From assembly GCF_047663525.1 (NCBI RefSeq), contig NC_092591.1, positions 32,335,001 to 32,399,000 on the forward strand: a stretch of 64,000 nucleotides of DNA, given 5' to 3'. This DNA is from Anas platyrhynchos (taxonomy: Eukaryota; Chordata; Aves; Anseriformes; Anatidae). Shown here in pieces: positions 34,343 to 44,554 of the stretch. Numbering within the stretch: position 1 is the first letter of the stretch; every line of letters begins with the position of its first letter. Made by a program: the position numbers and the translations under genes. The notes beneath the pieces are model-generated. The model searched no databases and was not told where the DNA came from. It saw only the letters and a program-made list of their open reading frames with translations.

Positions 34343-35020
34343 CTGCAGCCGATGACCATGGGAGACAGGTGTTAGCACGGCCGCTGGCAGACCCCTGCTG
34401 CCCCAAAACAGCCCCCCCAGCCCCAAGAGCCACTGCCCGGGGGCGGGTGGGAGGCTGGGGACTCACCTTTGGACTTGGACTTCATCTTGGAGGCACAGGG
34501 CTTGCTCACGTAGACGATCTCCTCGCACTGGGCGTTGTACAGGGCTTTCTTCAGGATGCCCGAGCGAGTTTTCACGCCCGTCTGCGCGCTGCACCCTCCC
34601 CAGCTCTCAAACTTGTACTTGCAGTCGGCTGCGAGAGGCAAGAGGTGTTACGGACGTGCAGCACCCGGCGCAGCCCCCAGCCACCCCCCGGCCGCCCCCA
34701 CACCTCCGAATTTCTTCTTCCAGTTGCAGGGGATCTTGCACTTGAGCTTCTTGCTCTCGTCCCCACAGGTCCCCTCGCGGTAGCCCAAGCCGCAGTCCTT
34801 GCTGTTGGGGACGCAGGGCCCCCAGCGCCAGTCCTGGCACTCGGAGCCATCCTTCTTCACCTTGTCTGCAAGACAGGGAGCGGGTGGGAGTGGTGGGAGC
34901 GTGCCCCTGACCCCCCTACATCCCCCCAGGCTCCCCCTCACCTTTCTTGGCTTTGCCAGCCTCGGTGGTGACAGCCAGCAGCAGCAGTGCCAGGAGGAGG
35001 AGGAGGCCCCGGGGCTGCAT
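34317..35020 (-). CDS. MDK: midkine, heparin-binding growth factor
   Basis: Four coding exons on the minus strand: 34942-35020, 34704-34865, 34467-34628 and 34317-34342. All borders are GT-AG, every junction falls after the first base of a codon, and the sum is 429 nt = 142 codons plus stop. Midkine is a secreted cytokine that binds heparan sulfate and receptors such as PTPRZ, ALK and LRP1. Residues 1-22 or so form a Leu-rich signal peptide ([19 protein letters not shown]). The N-domain (27-80) has six cysteines (36, 44, 51, 60, 69, 73) and the C-domain (81-134) has four (83, 93, 115, 125), which gives the family's five disulfides. The heparin-binding C-domain retains K84, R102 and K107/K108, and the Lys-rich tail ends KKGKGKD. 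Close to chicken midkine (RIHB); pleiotrophin is excluded by the tail and the length. Confidence 0.97.
34467..34628 (-). CDS. MDK: MDK exon 4: C-domain
   Basis: 162 nt, the same length as the preceding domain exon. Begins [13 protein letters not shown] and ends SKMKSKSK. Carries four cysteines and the heparin-binding surface. Confidence 0.95.
34704..34865 (-). CDS. MDK: MDK exon 3: N-domain
   Basis: 162 nt. Begins [18 protein letters not shown] and ends NWKKKFG. Contains six cysteines. Confidence 0.95.
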
Positions 35021-35025
35021 CCTGC
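34942..35025 (-). CDS. MDK: MDK exon 2: start codon and signal peptide
   Basis: Acceptor ccccag, then GCAGG before the ATG (35018-35020). It encodes 26 residues (secretion signal plus AGKAKK) and one base of Asp27. Donor gtgagg. Confidence 0.95.
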
Positions 35026-36451
35026 CTGGGGAAGGAGGGATGGGGGGGACGGTGGGGACCCCGTGCCACACGGCCCCGCAGTGCTCAGCGGCTCTCATCC
35101 AGCGCCCAGCACCAAAGAATGCCGGGGCCAGAGCCTGTGGCTGCCATGGTGCCTTACCCCAGCTCCCAAGGAATCCAGGGATGGGAGAAACAATCCCAGC
35201 AAAAGCAGCCCCCTGCCATGGGGGGGCCGGGGAGCTGAGCCAGCAGATCTCACACACAAGTGCACGCAGTGTGCGAGCTCGCCGGAGCGATTTAGCAGGA
35301 GCGCTGCGCCCACTGCTGGCTCTACACCCATCAGCACATCGCCCGAGCACCAGGCATGTGCACCAGGCGTGTGCATGAGTGTGTGTGTGTGTGTGTGTGT
35401 GTGTGCACAACGGCAGGGCGAGCCCTTCCTGGCAGCAGCCCCGTGGGCTGGGGGATCGATGCCTGCTGGAGAGCGGTGCCCGCATTAGGCAGGCTCCAGC
35501 GCCCTCGCCTCCGTGCACCCGCCGCTGGCTGCGCTCTGAATGGAGCTGTCAGGGGGGATTACACAGCCCGGCTGGATGAAGGCTGGGAACCGTCCTGCCC
35601 AGCACGGCCCTGCTGCCTTCGGAGGGGACGAGGGCTCAGCCCACAAGCCTGATTTCGGAGGGCAGGGCTGGGGCTGAGCTGCTCCTGCCCCGCTTGCTGC
35701 AGGGTCCCCTGGGGCAGCGCTGGCACCCGCACGATGCACGGCGTCGCCCGATGCTCGGTGTTTGGTGCTCTGTAACTTCTCTCCACCACAGAGCACTTCC
35801 CTTGGTGTCTGCGCCCTCTGGCACTGTCCCTGCTCAGCCCCCTCCTCAGCCGTGGGCACCCCTGGGTCCCCAAGGCGTGGGGACCCCATGCAGGGTGCGC
35901 AGGGACCCTCATCCTCAAGCGTCCATGGATAAAAGGCAGGGCAGCTTTCTGCCCGCTTTCCCCTCCTTCCCCCTGCCCGCTGCTCACCCAAGGGCTGTCC
36001 CCGCTTCCCCTCCCTGCTCCGGGTGCCCTGACCCTAAACCAGAGCCCAAACCCCCCCCGGCGATGCTGGAAGAGGCGCCCCAGCACCGGGGCCGAGCTCC
36101 TCCTCGGCTGGGCAGCGGGGGGGTGGGCACAGGGAACAGGACCCCTCTGTCCCCACAGCACCAGCACCGGGCACTTTGGGGACAAGGGGGGCTTTCTGCC
36201 CCCATCCCCCCGACCCCCTCCAGCTGAAGGGAGCACCCAGGGCCCCCCACTTCCCTTCCCCACCCTCAGGCAGCGCCGTCCCCTCCCCAAGCGTGTGCGC
36301 GGGGGGCTAAGATCCAGCACCCCCCACGCCTCCCCTCTTGCCCCGCGACCCCCGCAGCTGCTCCCTCACCCCATAACCCCCCTTCTCCCGCCCCCCGGGG
36401 GATGGGGATGAGGTTTGGGGGGCCGGGGCACCCCGTCGGGGCCGCACTCAC
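35026..36451 (-). other. MDK: MDK first intron
   Basis: 1.4-kb intron between the untranslated first exon and the start-codon exon. Contains (GT)13 at 35379-35405; nothing else is recognised. Confidence 0.75.
35379..35405. repeat. (GT)13 microsatellite
   Basis: Perfect dinucleotide array in the MDK first intron, likely polymorphic. Confidence 0.95.
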
Positions 36452-36560
36452 CTGGGGCGCGGAGCGGCGCCGCTGCCTTTGTGTGGCGGCCGCGTGCGGA
36501 GCCGCCGCGCAGCGCTGCACAGCGGCCCCTGACGTCGGGCTCGGCCGGCAGAGAAAGGTG
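36452..36560 (-). promoter_or_regulatory. MDK: MDK untranslated exon 1 and CpG promoter
   Basis: On the minus strand a very CpG-dense segment ends at donor CCCCAG|gtgagt (exon end 36452), matching the untranslated first exon of midkine genes. TGACGTCG, a 7/8 match to the CRE palindrome, lies at 36530-36537. The TSS is not resolved. Confidence 0.6.
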
Positions 36561-38674
36561 GGCTCGGCCCCAAATTTTGGCAGGCTCCTCCCCTCTGTGT
36601 CGCCCCCCCTCCCCTCCCCTTGCCTGTAACCCCCGGGCACGGCCAGGCACAAAAGGGGGCGGCCCGCCGAGGGGCGGCCCCCGGGGTGGAGGGGGCTGGA
36701 GGGGGATGCTCAGCCCCGAGGGGGCGGCTCCGAGCCCCCAAATGGGGAGGGGGTCCCCATGTCCCTTGTCCCTTGTCCCCCTGGCCGGGCGCTGTAGGGT
36801 GGCTGAACGGGGGGCGAGCTGGTGCTGCTCGCTCTGGGGCTCCGAGACCCCTTTGGTGATGCCCCCACAACCCCGGGGCTCGATGGGGCAAAGGGACAGC
36901 CCCGTGTCCCCACCTCGTGCCTCCTTCCCTCTCCTGGTGACCTCTGCCACCCACGGACGGACCCGCCCCCATCTCTGTCCCCATGGGAGAGCAGGGGTAG
37001 GGGCTGAGCCGAGGCTCCCCTCACGTTACCCATCAGGAGAACGGGGCTGTGGTGGGAGCCCCCAGGGCTGCTGTGGGATCAGTGGGGCGCACACACCGGG
37101 ATGGGTTTCGGGGCTGTGATGAGCAAACCAGAGCCATGTAGAGCTGGGGAAGAGCTGGCAGCAGGGTGAGCACCGCTGGTTTCCTTCAGCCTGCCCTGGA
37201 CAGGAGCCAAAGAGCCCCTTGGAGACCCCAGCGTGGTGCTGCCCAAGGTAGGGCACAGCTCTGGGCAAAGTCCCCCCCGTTTTCAGATGGGGCCGCGCTC
37301 GGTCCCTGCCGGGCCCTTTCTGTGGGATGCAGGGGAAACGGCTCCTGCGGCTCAAATCAGAAGCAGAAGGCAGCGCTTGCAGAAAGGGGCCTCATACCAA
37401 GGGAAGGAGGGAAGGGAAGGGAAGCGAGCGTGACAAACCCAGGTGCATTTCCCCACTACTTTTCTAGGGCTTTTTACCCCCTTAACAACATCACAAGGCA
37501 ACTCGCGGCGTGCTGGCGGCACGTTTTCCACCCCCAGCACACAAAGCCTGCTCCTTGGGGCACCGTGACCGCACGCTGCAGCGGTGCCAACGCGGGGACG
37601 TGGCTACGTGTGAGGGGAAAGCTCCTCGCTGGGACGTGGCTGAGGCGAGAGCACAGGCGGTGATTTACACAGCCCTCACCCTGGGCTGGCAGGGTCCCCG
37701 TGGGCACTCACACACGCCCTATGCATGCTGCCCGCACCGGGATCTGCTCCTCTCCCCCACCATAAACCCGACACCGGGGCGGCTGGAAAACCCATTGCCA
37801 TGGTTACTGGCAGCCCTCGCTGCGGAGACATGGGCCGAGCGCCAGCAGGCCGGCACCGCGTGCGGCTGGGCCCCGGGCAGGGCCTGGCACCCGCGGGTCC
37901 CTCTGCCAGCTCCCGGGCTGCAGCCAGAGCGAGGGGGGCTTTGTGGGGCAGGGACGATGTGCTGGGGACAGAGAAGGGGCCGTGGTGGTGCCAGGCAGGC
38001 GGCCAGGCTGCCCTGTGAAGCTGACTTGAAGGTGTGGGCCCGCAGCCCGTGCCTGCCTCCAGCTCCCTCGCCGGGCCCGGCGGGCTCGATCACCTCCCCT
38101 CTGCGAAGGGAGCTCTGCGGGAGGGATGGTGTTGGCCACAGGCATCCCGATGTGTCAGCGGCTGGGCTGGAGGCAGAAGCCTTCCTAATCCCCTCCTTTT
38201 GTAACCAGATAGCAGTCCTCCTGCTGCGGCTAATCCCCAACCTCGCAACGCCGCCCCAGTGCCCAGCGCTGGAAGCAGAAGCCCCCCTGCGAGGCTGGGG
38301 ATGGACGGGAAGGCAGACTCGTCCCCCGTGGAGCAGGGGGACAGCTTGCCACAAAGAAGGGCCCTGCAGGAGGTGCTGGAGGTGGGATGCTGCTGCTGTA
38401 ACCCATCAAGAGCTGTGCAGCTGTAAAGGGCAAGGCGTGATCGTGGGACTGCTGCCTCCCAGCCCAGAGCAGCGTGAGCAGGGCAGGGGCAGGAGCTGGC
38501 AGCTCCTGGCACACTTCTCAGCTCTCCTGCATCACTTGGTGGGTCTTCTCCCTGTTCCACGCGACGCTGAATAGCGATGGGATGTGGGACAGAAGACCTG
38601 GGGTCAGACCTCGCTCAGTGCCAGCCGTCGCCCACGCCGTGCCCACTGCAGCAGCAATTAAAGGAGGGAGGAAT
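36561..38674. other. MDK-DGKZ intergenic spacer
   Basis: GC-rich upstream sequence of MDK and downstream sequence of DGKZ. A long open frame on the + strand (37510-38574) shows no family resemblance and is attributed to composition. Confidence 0.7.
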
Positions 38675-40621
38675 TAAAACATCCAACTCTTTATTTCAAT
38701 GGCAAGAAACAACAACATCCAAACAGTCAAAGTTGAAAAGCAACAGGAGCGCAGGCTCATGCCAGGCCCTGGGCCTGCTAGAGCCGGCACCCTTACAGAG
38801 TTACAAAAATACAGTCCTACGACAGCATCTGGGAAACACAGAACCAGGTATTGCACAGATCCCCTGCCCTCCGCGGGCAGGGCTACAAACACCCCCTCCG
38901 CCTCTGCCTAAGAAACCAGCCAGACGTGGAATTGCACAGCAACTCGGCTCACGCGCGCAGGGGCCCGGCGGGGAGGGGGACAGTGTGTCTCTGAACTACC
39001 TGTACAAAAACTAAAGGGACATACAAAACCGGGGAGGAAGGGGGAAGCTGGGGCTGTGAACGCCCCCAGGCCAGGCTGGGAGGCAGCAGCTTGCACCTTT
39101 GAGAAGATGACAGTGCCTTGTCCGTCTGCAGCCAGCGAGCAGCACTGGTGGGAACTCCTGGCACTGCTGGAGCATCACGGTCAGGACAAGGATATTGACG
39201 GCTGATTCTGCTGCTGAACCCCAACACCAGCCTCACGCACTGCCCTGGCCCAGCTTCCCCCCATACTCGAGGGTAACTCTGCCCCGCAACCTAAAGCCTG
39301 AACAAGATTGTGGTTCTCTGTGGTATCGTGACACGTTCGTTCTTTTTGGTATTGGTGCTGTGGGGGGATGCAGAGGGTGACAGCCGGCACTGTGCAGCAG
39401 CCACAGCCGGGTGTGAGCGCACGGTGGGGCTGCCCCAGCCTCCTCTCCTGGTACCCAACCTGCCAGCAGCAACCTGGGCCTGACTGAACACACCAAGCAG
39501 GTCCACAACACACTCAGCTGCCTGCTCTCCTCCCCTGCTGCCACCTCTGCATCCCAGAGACTGCTGCTGCAAAAGCTGCTGCAGGGGCTGCTCTGCTACC
39601 CCTGGGCTCACAGCTGCTGCAGGGCAGACGGTGCCTCGTGCCCCGTGGCAGGTGGTACCCAAAATGCCAGCCCAGCACATGCGGGACTCAGGGCCGGGGT
39701 CCCCGATGCTTCCTACGCATCCGAACCCCTCGTTCTGCTAAAACCCTAGAGGTAGGCTGGCAGCCTGCCCAGGGAGCTTGTGTCTGGGCAGGGCAGCCTC
39801 CCGGGTTTTCCCTGTGAAGCCCTGGGTCCCGTTTGAGGGGCTGGCAGAAGCCATGCTCAGAGGATGCACACCCACAGGCTGGGGGCGCGGGGGGAATCCC
39901 TGAGAGCAGCACGGACCCCAGCACCGAAGGCACCCAGGAGGGCAGCGGCTGCCAGGCTTCCAGCTGCACTAGTCCCAGGAGCCCTGAGGAAGGGGTGGGT
40001 GCACGTCCCCTAACATGCCAGGGACCTTCCTCCTGCCACAGAGAGCCAGGGCAGTCCCAAAGCAGCAGGAGGGACGAGGACTCAGAGGCTGTAAGTTGCA
40101 GAGCTTCCCTCGGGGCAAGATTTTAGGTTCAGCCCCTGCGCAGGCAACGCTGCTGCCTGCCTGCACCTCCCGTGGCTGCTGGGGAGGAGAGGAGGAACGG
40201 GATGTGAACCGAGTGAAGAGGCTAATGGGGGGCACTGCCGGCAGGGCGAGGGTTGAGCAGGGACATCCCACGTGGGTCACAGCTGAGGACCTGCCAGGGG
40301 CACTGGCAGCGTTCCCCTGTGCAAAGGTGACGGGCGGCTCCATCCCTGCCGGCCCCGGTGGGCTTTGGGGAGGAGCCCAACCAGAGCGGGGAACGTGGTG
40401 GATGAGAGGCAAAGGGGGACACACAAAGAGCCGGGCTTCAAGTCCCAAATACCCACTGTCCTCAAACAGAGTCCCAGCCCAGCCTGGAGCAGAGCTCTGC
40501 TGTCTCCATCTCCTCCTCCGAGGCTGACACCCAGGGAGGGCTGGGCCAGACTCACAGCTCTGCCAGGTGCCGTCCTCTTCTCGTCCTGCCCGAGCTGGCT
40601 TGGGCTAAGGCACGCTGAGCA
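38675..40621 (-). other. DGKZ: DGKZ 3' UTR
   Basis: About 1.95 kb between the stop (40622-40624) and the inferred cleavage site. I saw no closer AATAAA. A non-canonical signal could shorten it. Confidence 0.55.
38690..38695 (-). terminator. DGKZ: DGKZ polyadenylation signal AATAAA
   Basis: TTTATT on the + strand. It is the first canonical signal I find downstream of the DGKZ stop on the minus strand, 1.93 kb away. Confidence 0.65.
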
Positions 40622-43600
40622 CTACACAGCTGTCTCCTGGTCCTCCCGCTGGATCATCTGGTAGTGCTGTCGGTTCTCGAGGTAGGCAGCCAGGTCAGGG
40701 TCATTGGCTTTCTCTGCCCTGTGCTTGGGGGTGTCTCCCTGCAGGGGGAAGGCAACGCGTCAGCACAAGGAGCACGGCCTGAAGGCAGTTGTGTGAGCCC
40801 TCTTGGCACCCTGAGGTTCCCCTGTTAAAAAGGGGGCTCTGCATGGGCCCTGCAGCCCCACACCCACTGCCCGTGTGCCTGCTACGGGGCAAAAGTGAGC
40901 TCCTGAGGAGCCCAGCTGAGCCGCAGGACTGGAAGCCATCCCAAAAAGGGCCACGCGCCCTACGTGCGGGACAGGACCAGGACCAGTCCCACCTCCACCA
41001 GCCCCGCAGAGGAGACAAAGGCTGCTCTCCATGACCTGCTCTTCCCCGGCACTGCGCAGGCAGGCAGGAGAGGGTGAGGAATGAGGGGTATGTCTGGGGA
41101 ATGCCCGGGAATACCAACCCCCCTTCCCTCTCGCAGCCTCACCAGCGCTCCCGCTCCCGGAGGAGGCTCACATTTCACCAGCTTATTGCAGCCATCTGGA
41201 CTGTGTCCACTAATGAACTCCCGCACTCCATAAAAAGCAAATCTGTTAACAGCTCGCCGCTACGTCTCCTCTCCCCCTCCCTCCCCCTGCTCCTCGCTCC
41301 TTCTCGTTAAGCGCCCGGGCTCTGCGGTGCTGAACAAACCCTCTGCTGAGAAAGGCCACAGAAACCTGGCACGCTGCCGCTGCCATTGAAAAGCGGCCCC
41401 CGGAGGGAAGCACGGCTTGCCCAGCTCGTCCCGCAGCGCACAGCGGGGCACGGGGGGCTGCAGGGGGCGTGGGGGCCCTCAGGACAACCCGCAGCAGCTC
41501 TGTTGCTTCAGCACGAACAAAGGCCGGGCACAAGGAGCCTCTGCCCTGCGTGGGTACAAAAAGCTCGAGCCCACCCCGCCGTAAGGGCAGAGCCACCACG
41601 GGGACAGCTCTGTTTTGGCTGCCAAGTGTGCAAGAACCTATTTTGCACACACACACACATGGGCATGCCACAAGGTCCTGTGCAAGCAGGCGCTCGGGCA
41701 GGGGGCTGGGGGCTGCTCTGTGCTTCACTGCTCGGGGGGCCTCCTCTCTGCAGCGGCTGAATCCGAGCAGTCATTTAACAAAGGGGGGGAAAAAAAAAAA
41801 CAAAACAGGAGGAGGAATTGAGTTTCTCCCTCGTCCCCCTGCAGAAGCCTTGATCCGGCACTGCCTGCCCAGATCCACAGCCTGAAACTGGAGCTCGCAG
41901 GGCCCCTCTGCAGGGCCGGGCTGATGCAGGCTACCTGATAAGGGCCGGCCTCCCTCTCTGCTGCAGGGGACGGATCAGACTGTCTCCCAGCTGCGCTGCA
42001 GCTCTGACAAAGGGTCCTGCAGCGGGCTTTCTGCAGAGGCTAGTTCCTGCCTGTGCAGGCAGGCTGTAACCCGGGGGGCTACGCAAGGTCAGCGCCACGG
42101 AGCAGCTGGGTCCCCAGGCAGCCACAAAGCCAGGCGTGTGCGCACGCAGGCACACGCAAGCCCCGCTCCCCGGGGCAGGCTGTCAGTCCTGAGCCGGGCT
42201 CCTTTCCGTGCCGGCAGGTCTGGGGCTGCTCATCAGGCAGATAGCTCAGCCTGCGCCCCTGCCCGAAGCACCGAGAAGGGCTGTGCCTCCTCAGCTGCCC
42301 TCTGCTGCTGGCTCTCCCCTCAGCTGGGCAGCCCCTTCTCATCCTGTGGCTACCGGCCGAGCCCCCAGCGGGCCGGCCCCCCAGGAGGACTGAGCGGTAG
42401 CCAGAGATTGTCTGTACAGCATCCCCCTGGCAGCTGGCAAAGGGGCTGCTCATTGTCTGAGGCAGCCCCCGAGCTCCACCAGCCCCAGCGAGCTTGCAGC
42501 CCTGGTCGGGCTCTTGGTTGCAGCCCCACGGGCTGCATTTTTTGGACGTGGCACCTCGTCTCCCCTGTCAGGTATGAGCACATCCCCTCGGCTGCAACGC
42601 CAGCTCCAGGAGCCTCACGTAGCAAAACACCGCTTCAGCCCCCTTCCTGCAGCTCCTCTGCGGGGCCTGGCACGAGTCCCTGGCACCAAGACACATCTCA
42701 ATTAATCTGGCATGTGAACGAGAGGGCCCCGACCGCCTGCTGACACTCTCTGCTTCACCCGAGGAGCTCCAAGCGCTCCCAGCCCGGCTCCGCGGGGGGA
42801 GCCCTGCAGCTGGGAGGGAGCTCGCCAGCGAGACTGTCCTCGCTGTGACCCCAGAGGGTGGGAAGGGGGAGACAGGGATGAGACATTCCAGCGCCTTGCT
42901 CCTAATTTAATAAAACAACAGAGGGAGAAGCAAATGGGAGAAGGGGGGGAGAAGAGGGATTTAACCCCTCTGCTGCTGGGAGCCCCGAATGGCTCCTCTC
43001 CTCCCAGCTCTGCCTTTCCCATGTGCAGGCTGCCTGCTGGCAAAGGCTCCAGCCAAAACACTGCTGATCTCCTCCTCGGACAGCCCTGTGAGGCCCTGCT
43101 CCTGCCACAGTGCCCCCAGCAAGCCCCCTCCCAGCCCTCTGCCATCACCTGCAGGTCCGTCTTCATCAGCGACGCCCCAGCTTCCACGATGTAGTGGCAG
43201 ATCGTGCGCTGGCGTAACGCTGCAGCCTGGTGCAAGCTGGTCTCACCGCTGAGGGGGAAAAGGGGGAGATGTGAGACCTTCCCCATAAACGTGGCAAGAC
43301 GGGACAAGCACTGCGTGTGAGGGATGTCCCTCGGGCTGCAGAAGGAGCTCATGGCGGGCTGCATGCTTGTCCGGGCAGCCCTGGCAGAGGAGGGGATGCT
43401 GCTTGGGGATGGTCTGAACAGGCTGGAAGCCTTGTCTGGGGATTACAGTGAGGACAGCGGGGCATGAGAAGGGCCTGGGTGACTCTAGTCATCGTGCAGG
43501 GGGTCCGGCCAACAAGGTAAAACGCGTCAGGAAACGACTTACTTCTCTTCCTCTGTGGCATCGAGGATTTCTGAAGGGGCTGTGGAGAGAAAGAGTGCAG

Positions 43601-44554
43601 GGCAAGTGAGACCCAGCTGCGGGGCAGAGCTGGGCCTACCCGCTCCCCAGCCACGCGCTGCCTCTGGCTGTAGGGGCTGCTATCTGCACCGCCTGCGAGG
43701 GGCTGGGCTCCCAAACACTCAGGCCAGCAACTGCATCTGACCCCAGCTGAGAGCAGGGAAGAAGAGTTGCTTGCGGTCTCATTACAGAGAAGTATCTAAA
43801 TACAAATAAATCAGCCTGCATTTCAGCAGGAGCTGCCAAAAACAACAGGTCAGCTCCCCCGAAAGCAGAAGCGGGACACTGGGAAATTTTTCCCAGGGAC
43901 ATGCTGGGCCCAGCAAGGATGTGGTAACAGCCTGGGGGCACCCCAATACTTGCAGACAGAGGCTAAAGAAAGCCCGTGCCACAGTGGGAGGGTGTGATGA
44001 ATCTGGAGGGACAGGATCGCGTGCCCAGGAGCACTCTGGCCACAGCAAGCCAGCCCCAGCTCACCGTTCTCGATGATGTATTTGACGATGTCCTTGCTCC
44101 CTGATTTGACAGCGTGGTGCAGGACGGTCCGGCCCGAGGAGTCTCGCACCATCAGGTCTTTTCCAGCCCGGTGCAGCTCTTGGAACTACGGGATTGCCAG
44201 AGAGCTCCAGATGAGTTTCCATGCTCATCCATAACCCTCAAGCCCTAGCACTGCGTCCCTGGGGTACCCAGCAGGTTGTGTGGGTATTCGGTGCCTGGCA
44301 GGGAGCTTTGTCCAGCTCAGCCACGCTGCAAAGTCCCTTCCTTCCACATTCCCCAGCTGAGGATCAGGGCTCCTTGCCAGCAGCCCGCCTGCTTTTCACC
44401 CCCTTGGGTGCTGCCTGGAGGAAGGGCCTCAACAGGAGCTGCTGCAGGTCGGCAGTGATGTTTGGAGCCAGCCCTGGCTGCATGTCGTGGCACACAGCCA
44501 AAGCACCCACCTTGCTGAAGTCGCCGCTCTTGGCAGCTTCTATCAGAAGGTCAT
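40622..44554 (-). CDS. DGKZ: DGKZ exons 27-31: ankyrin repeats and PDZ ligand
   Basis: Exons 44554-44511, 44185-44065, 43579-43543, 43248-43149 and 40738-40622 (residues 1014-1152). Ankyrin signatures are [55 protein letters not shown] and [20 protein letters not shown]. The protein ends QREDQETAV, a class I PDZ ligand that binds syntrophins in mammals. The last intron (40739-43148) is 2.4 kb. Confidence 0.96.

Noticed and set aside
37510-38574. 354-codon + strand frame between MDK and DGKZ
   Set aside because: No start or splice context, no family resemblance, and very high GC.
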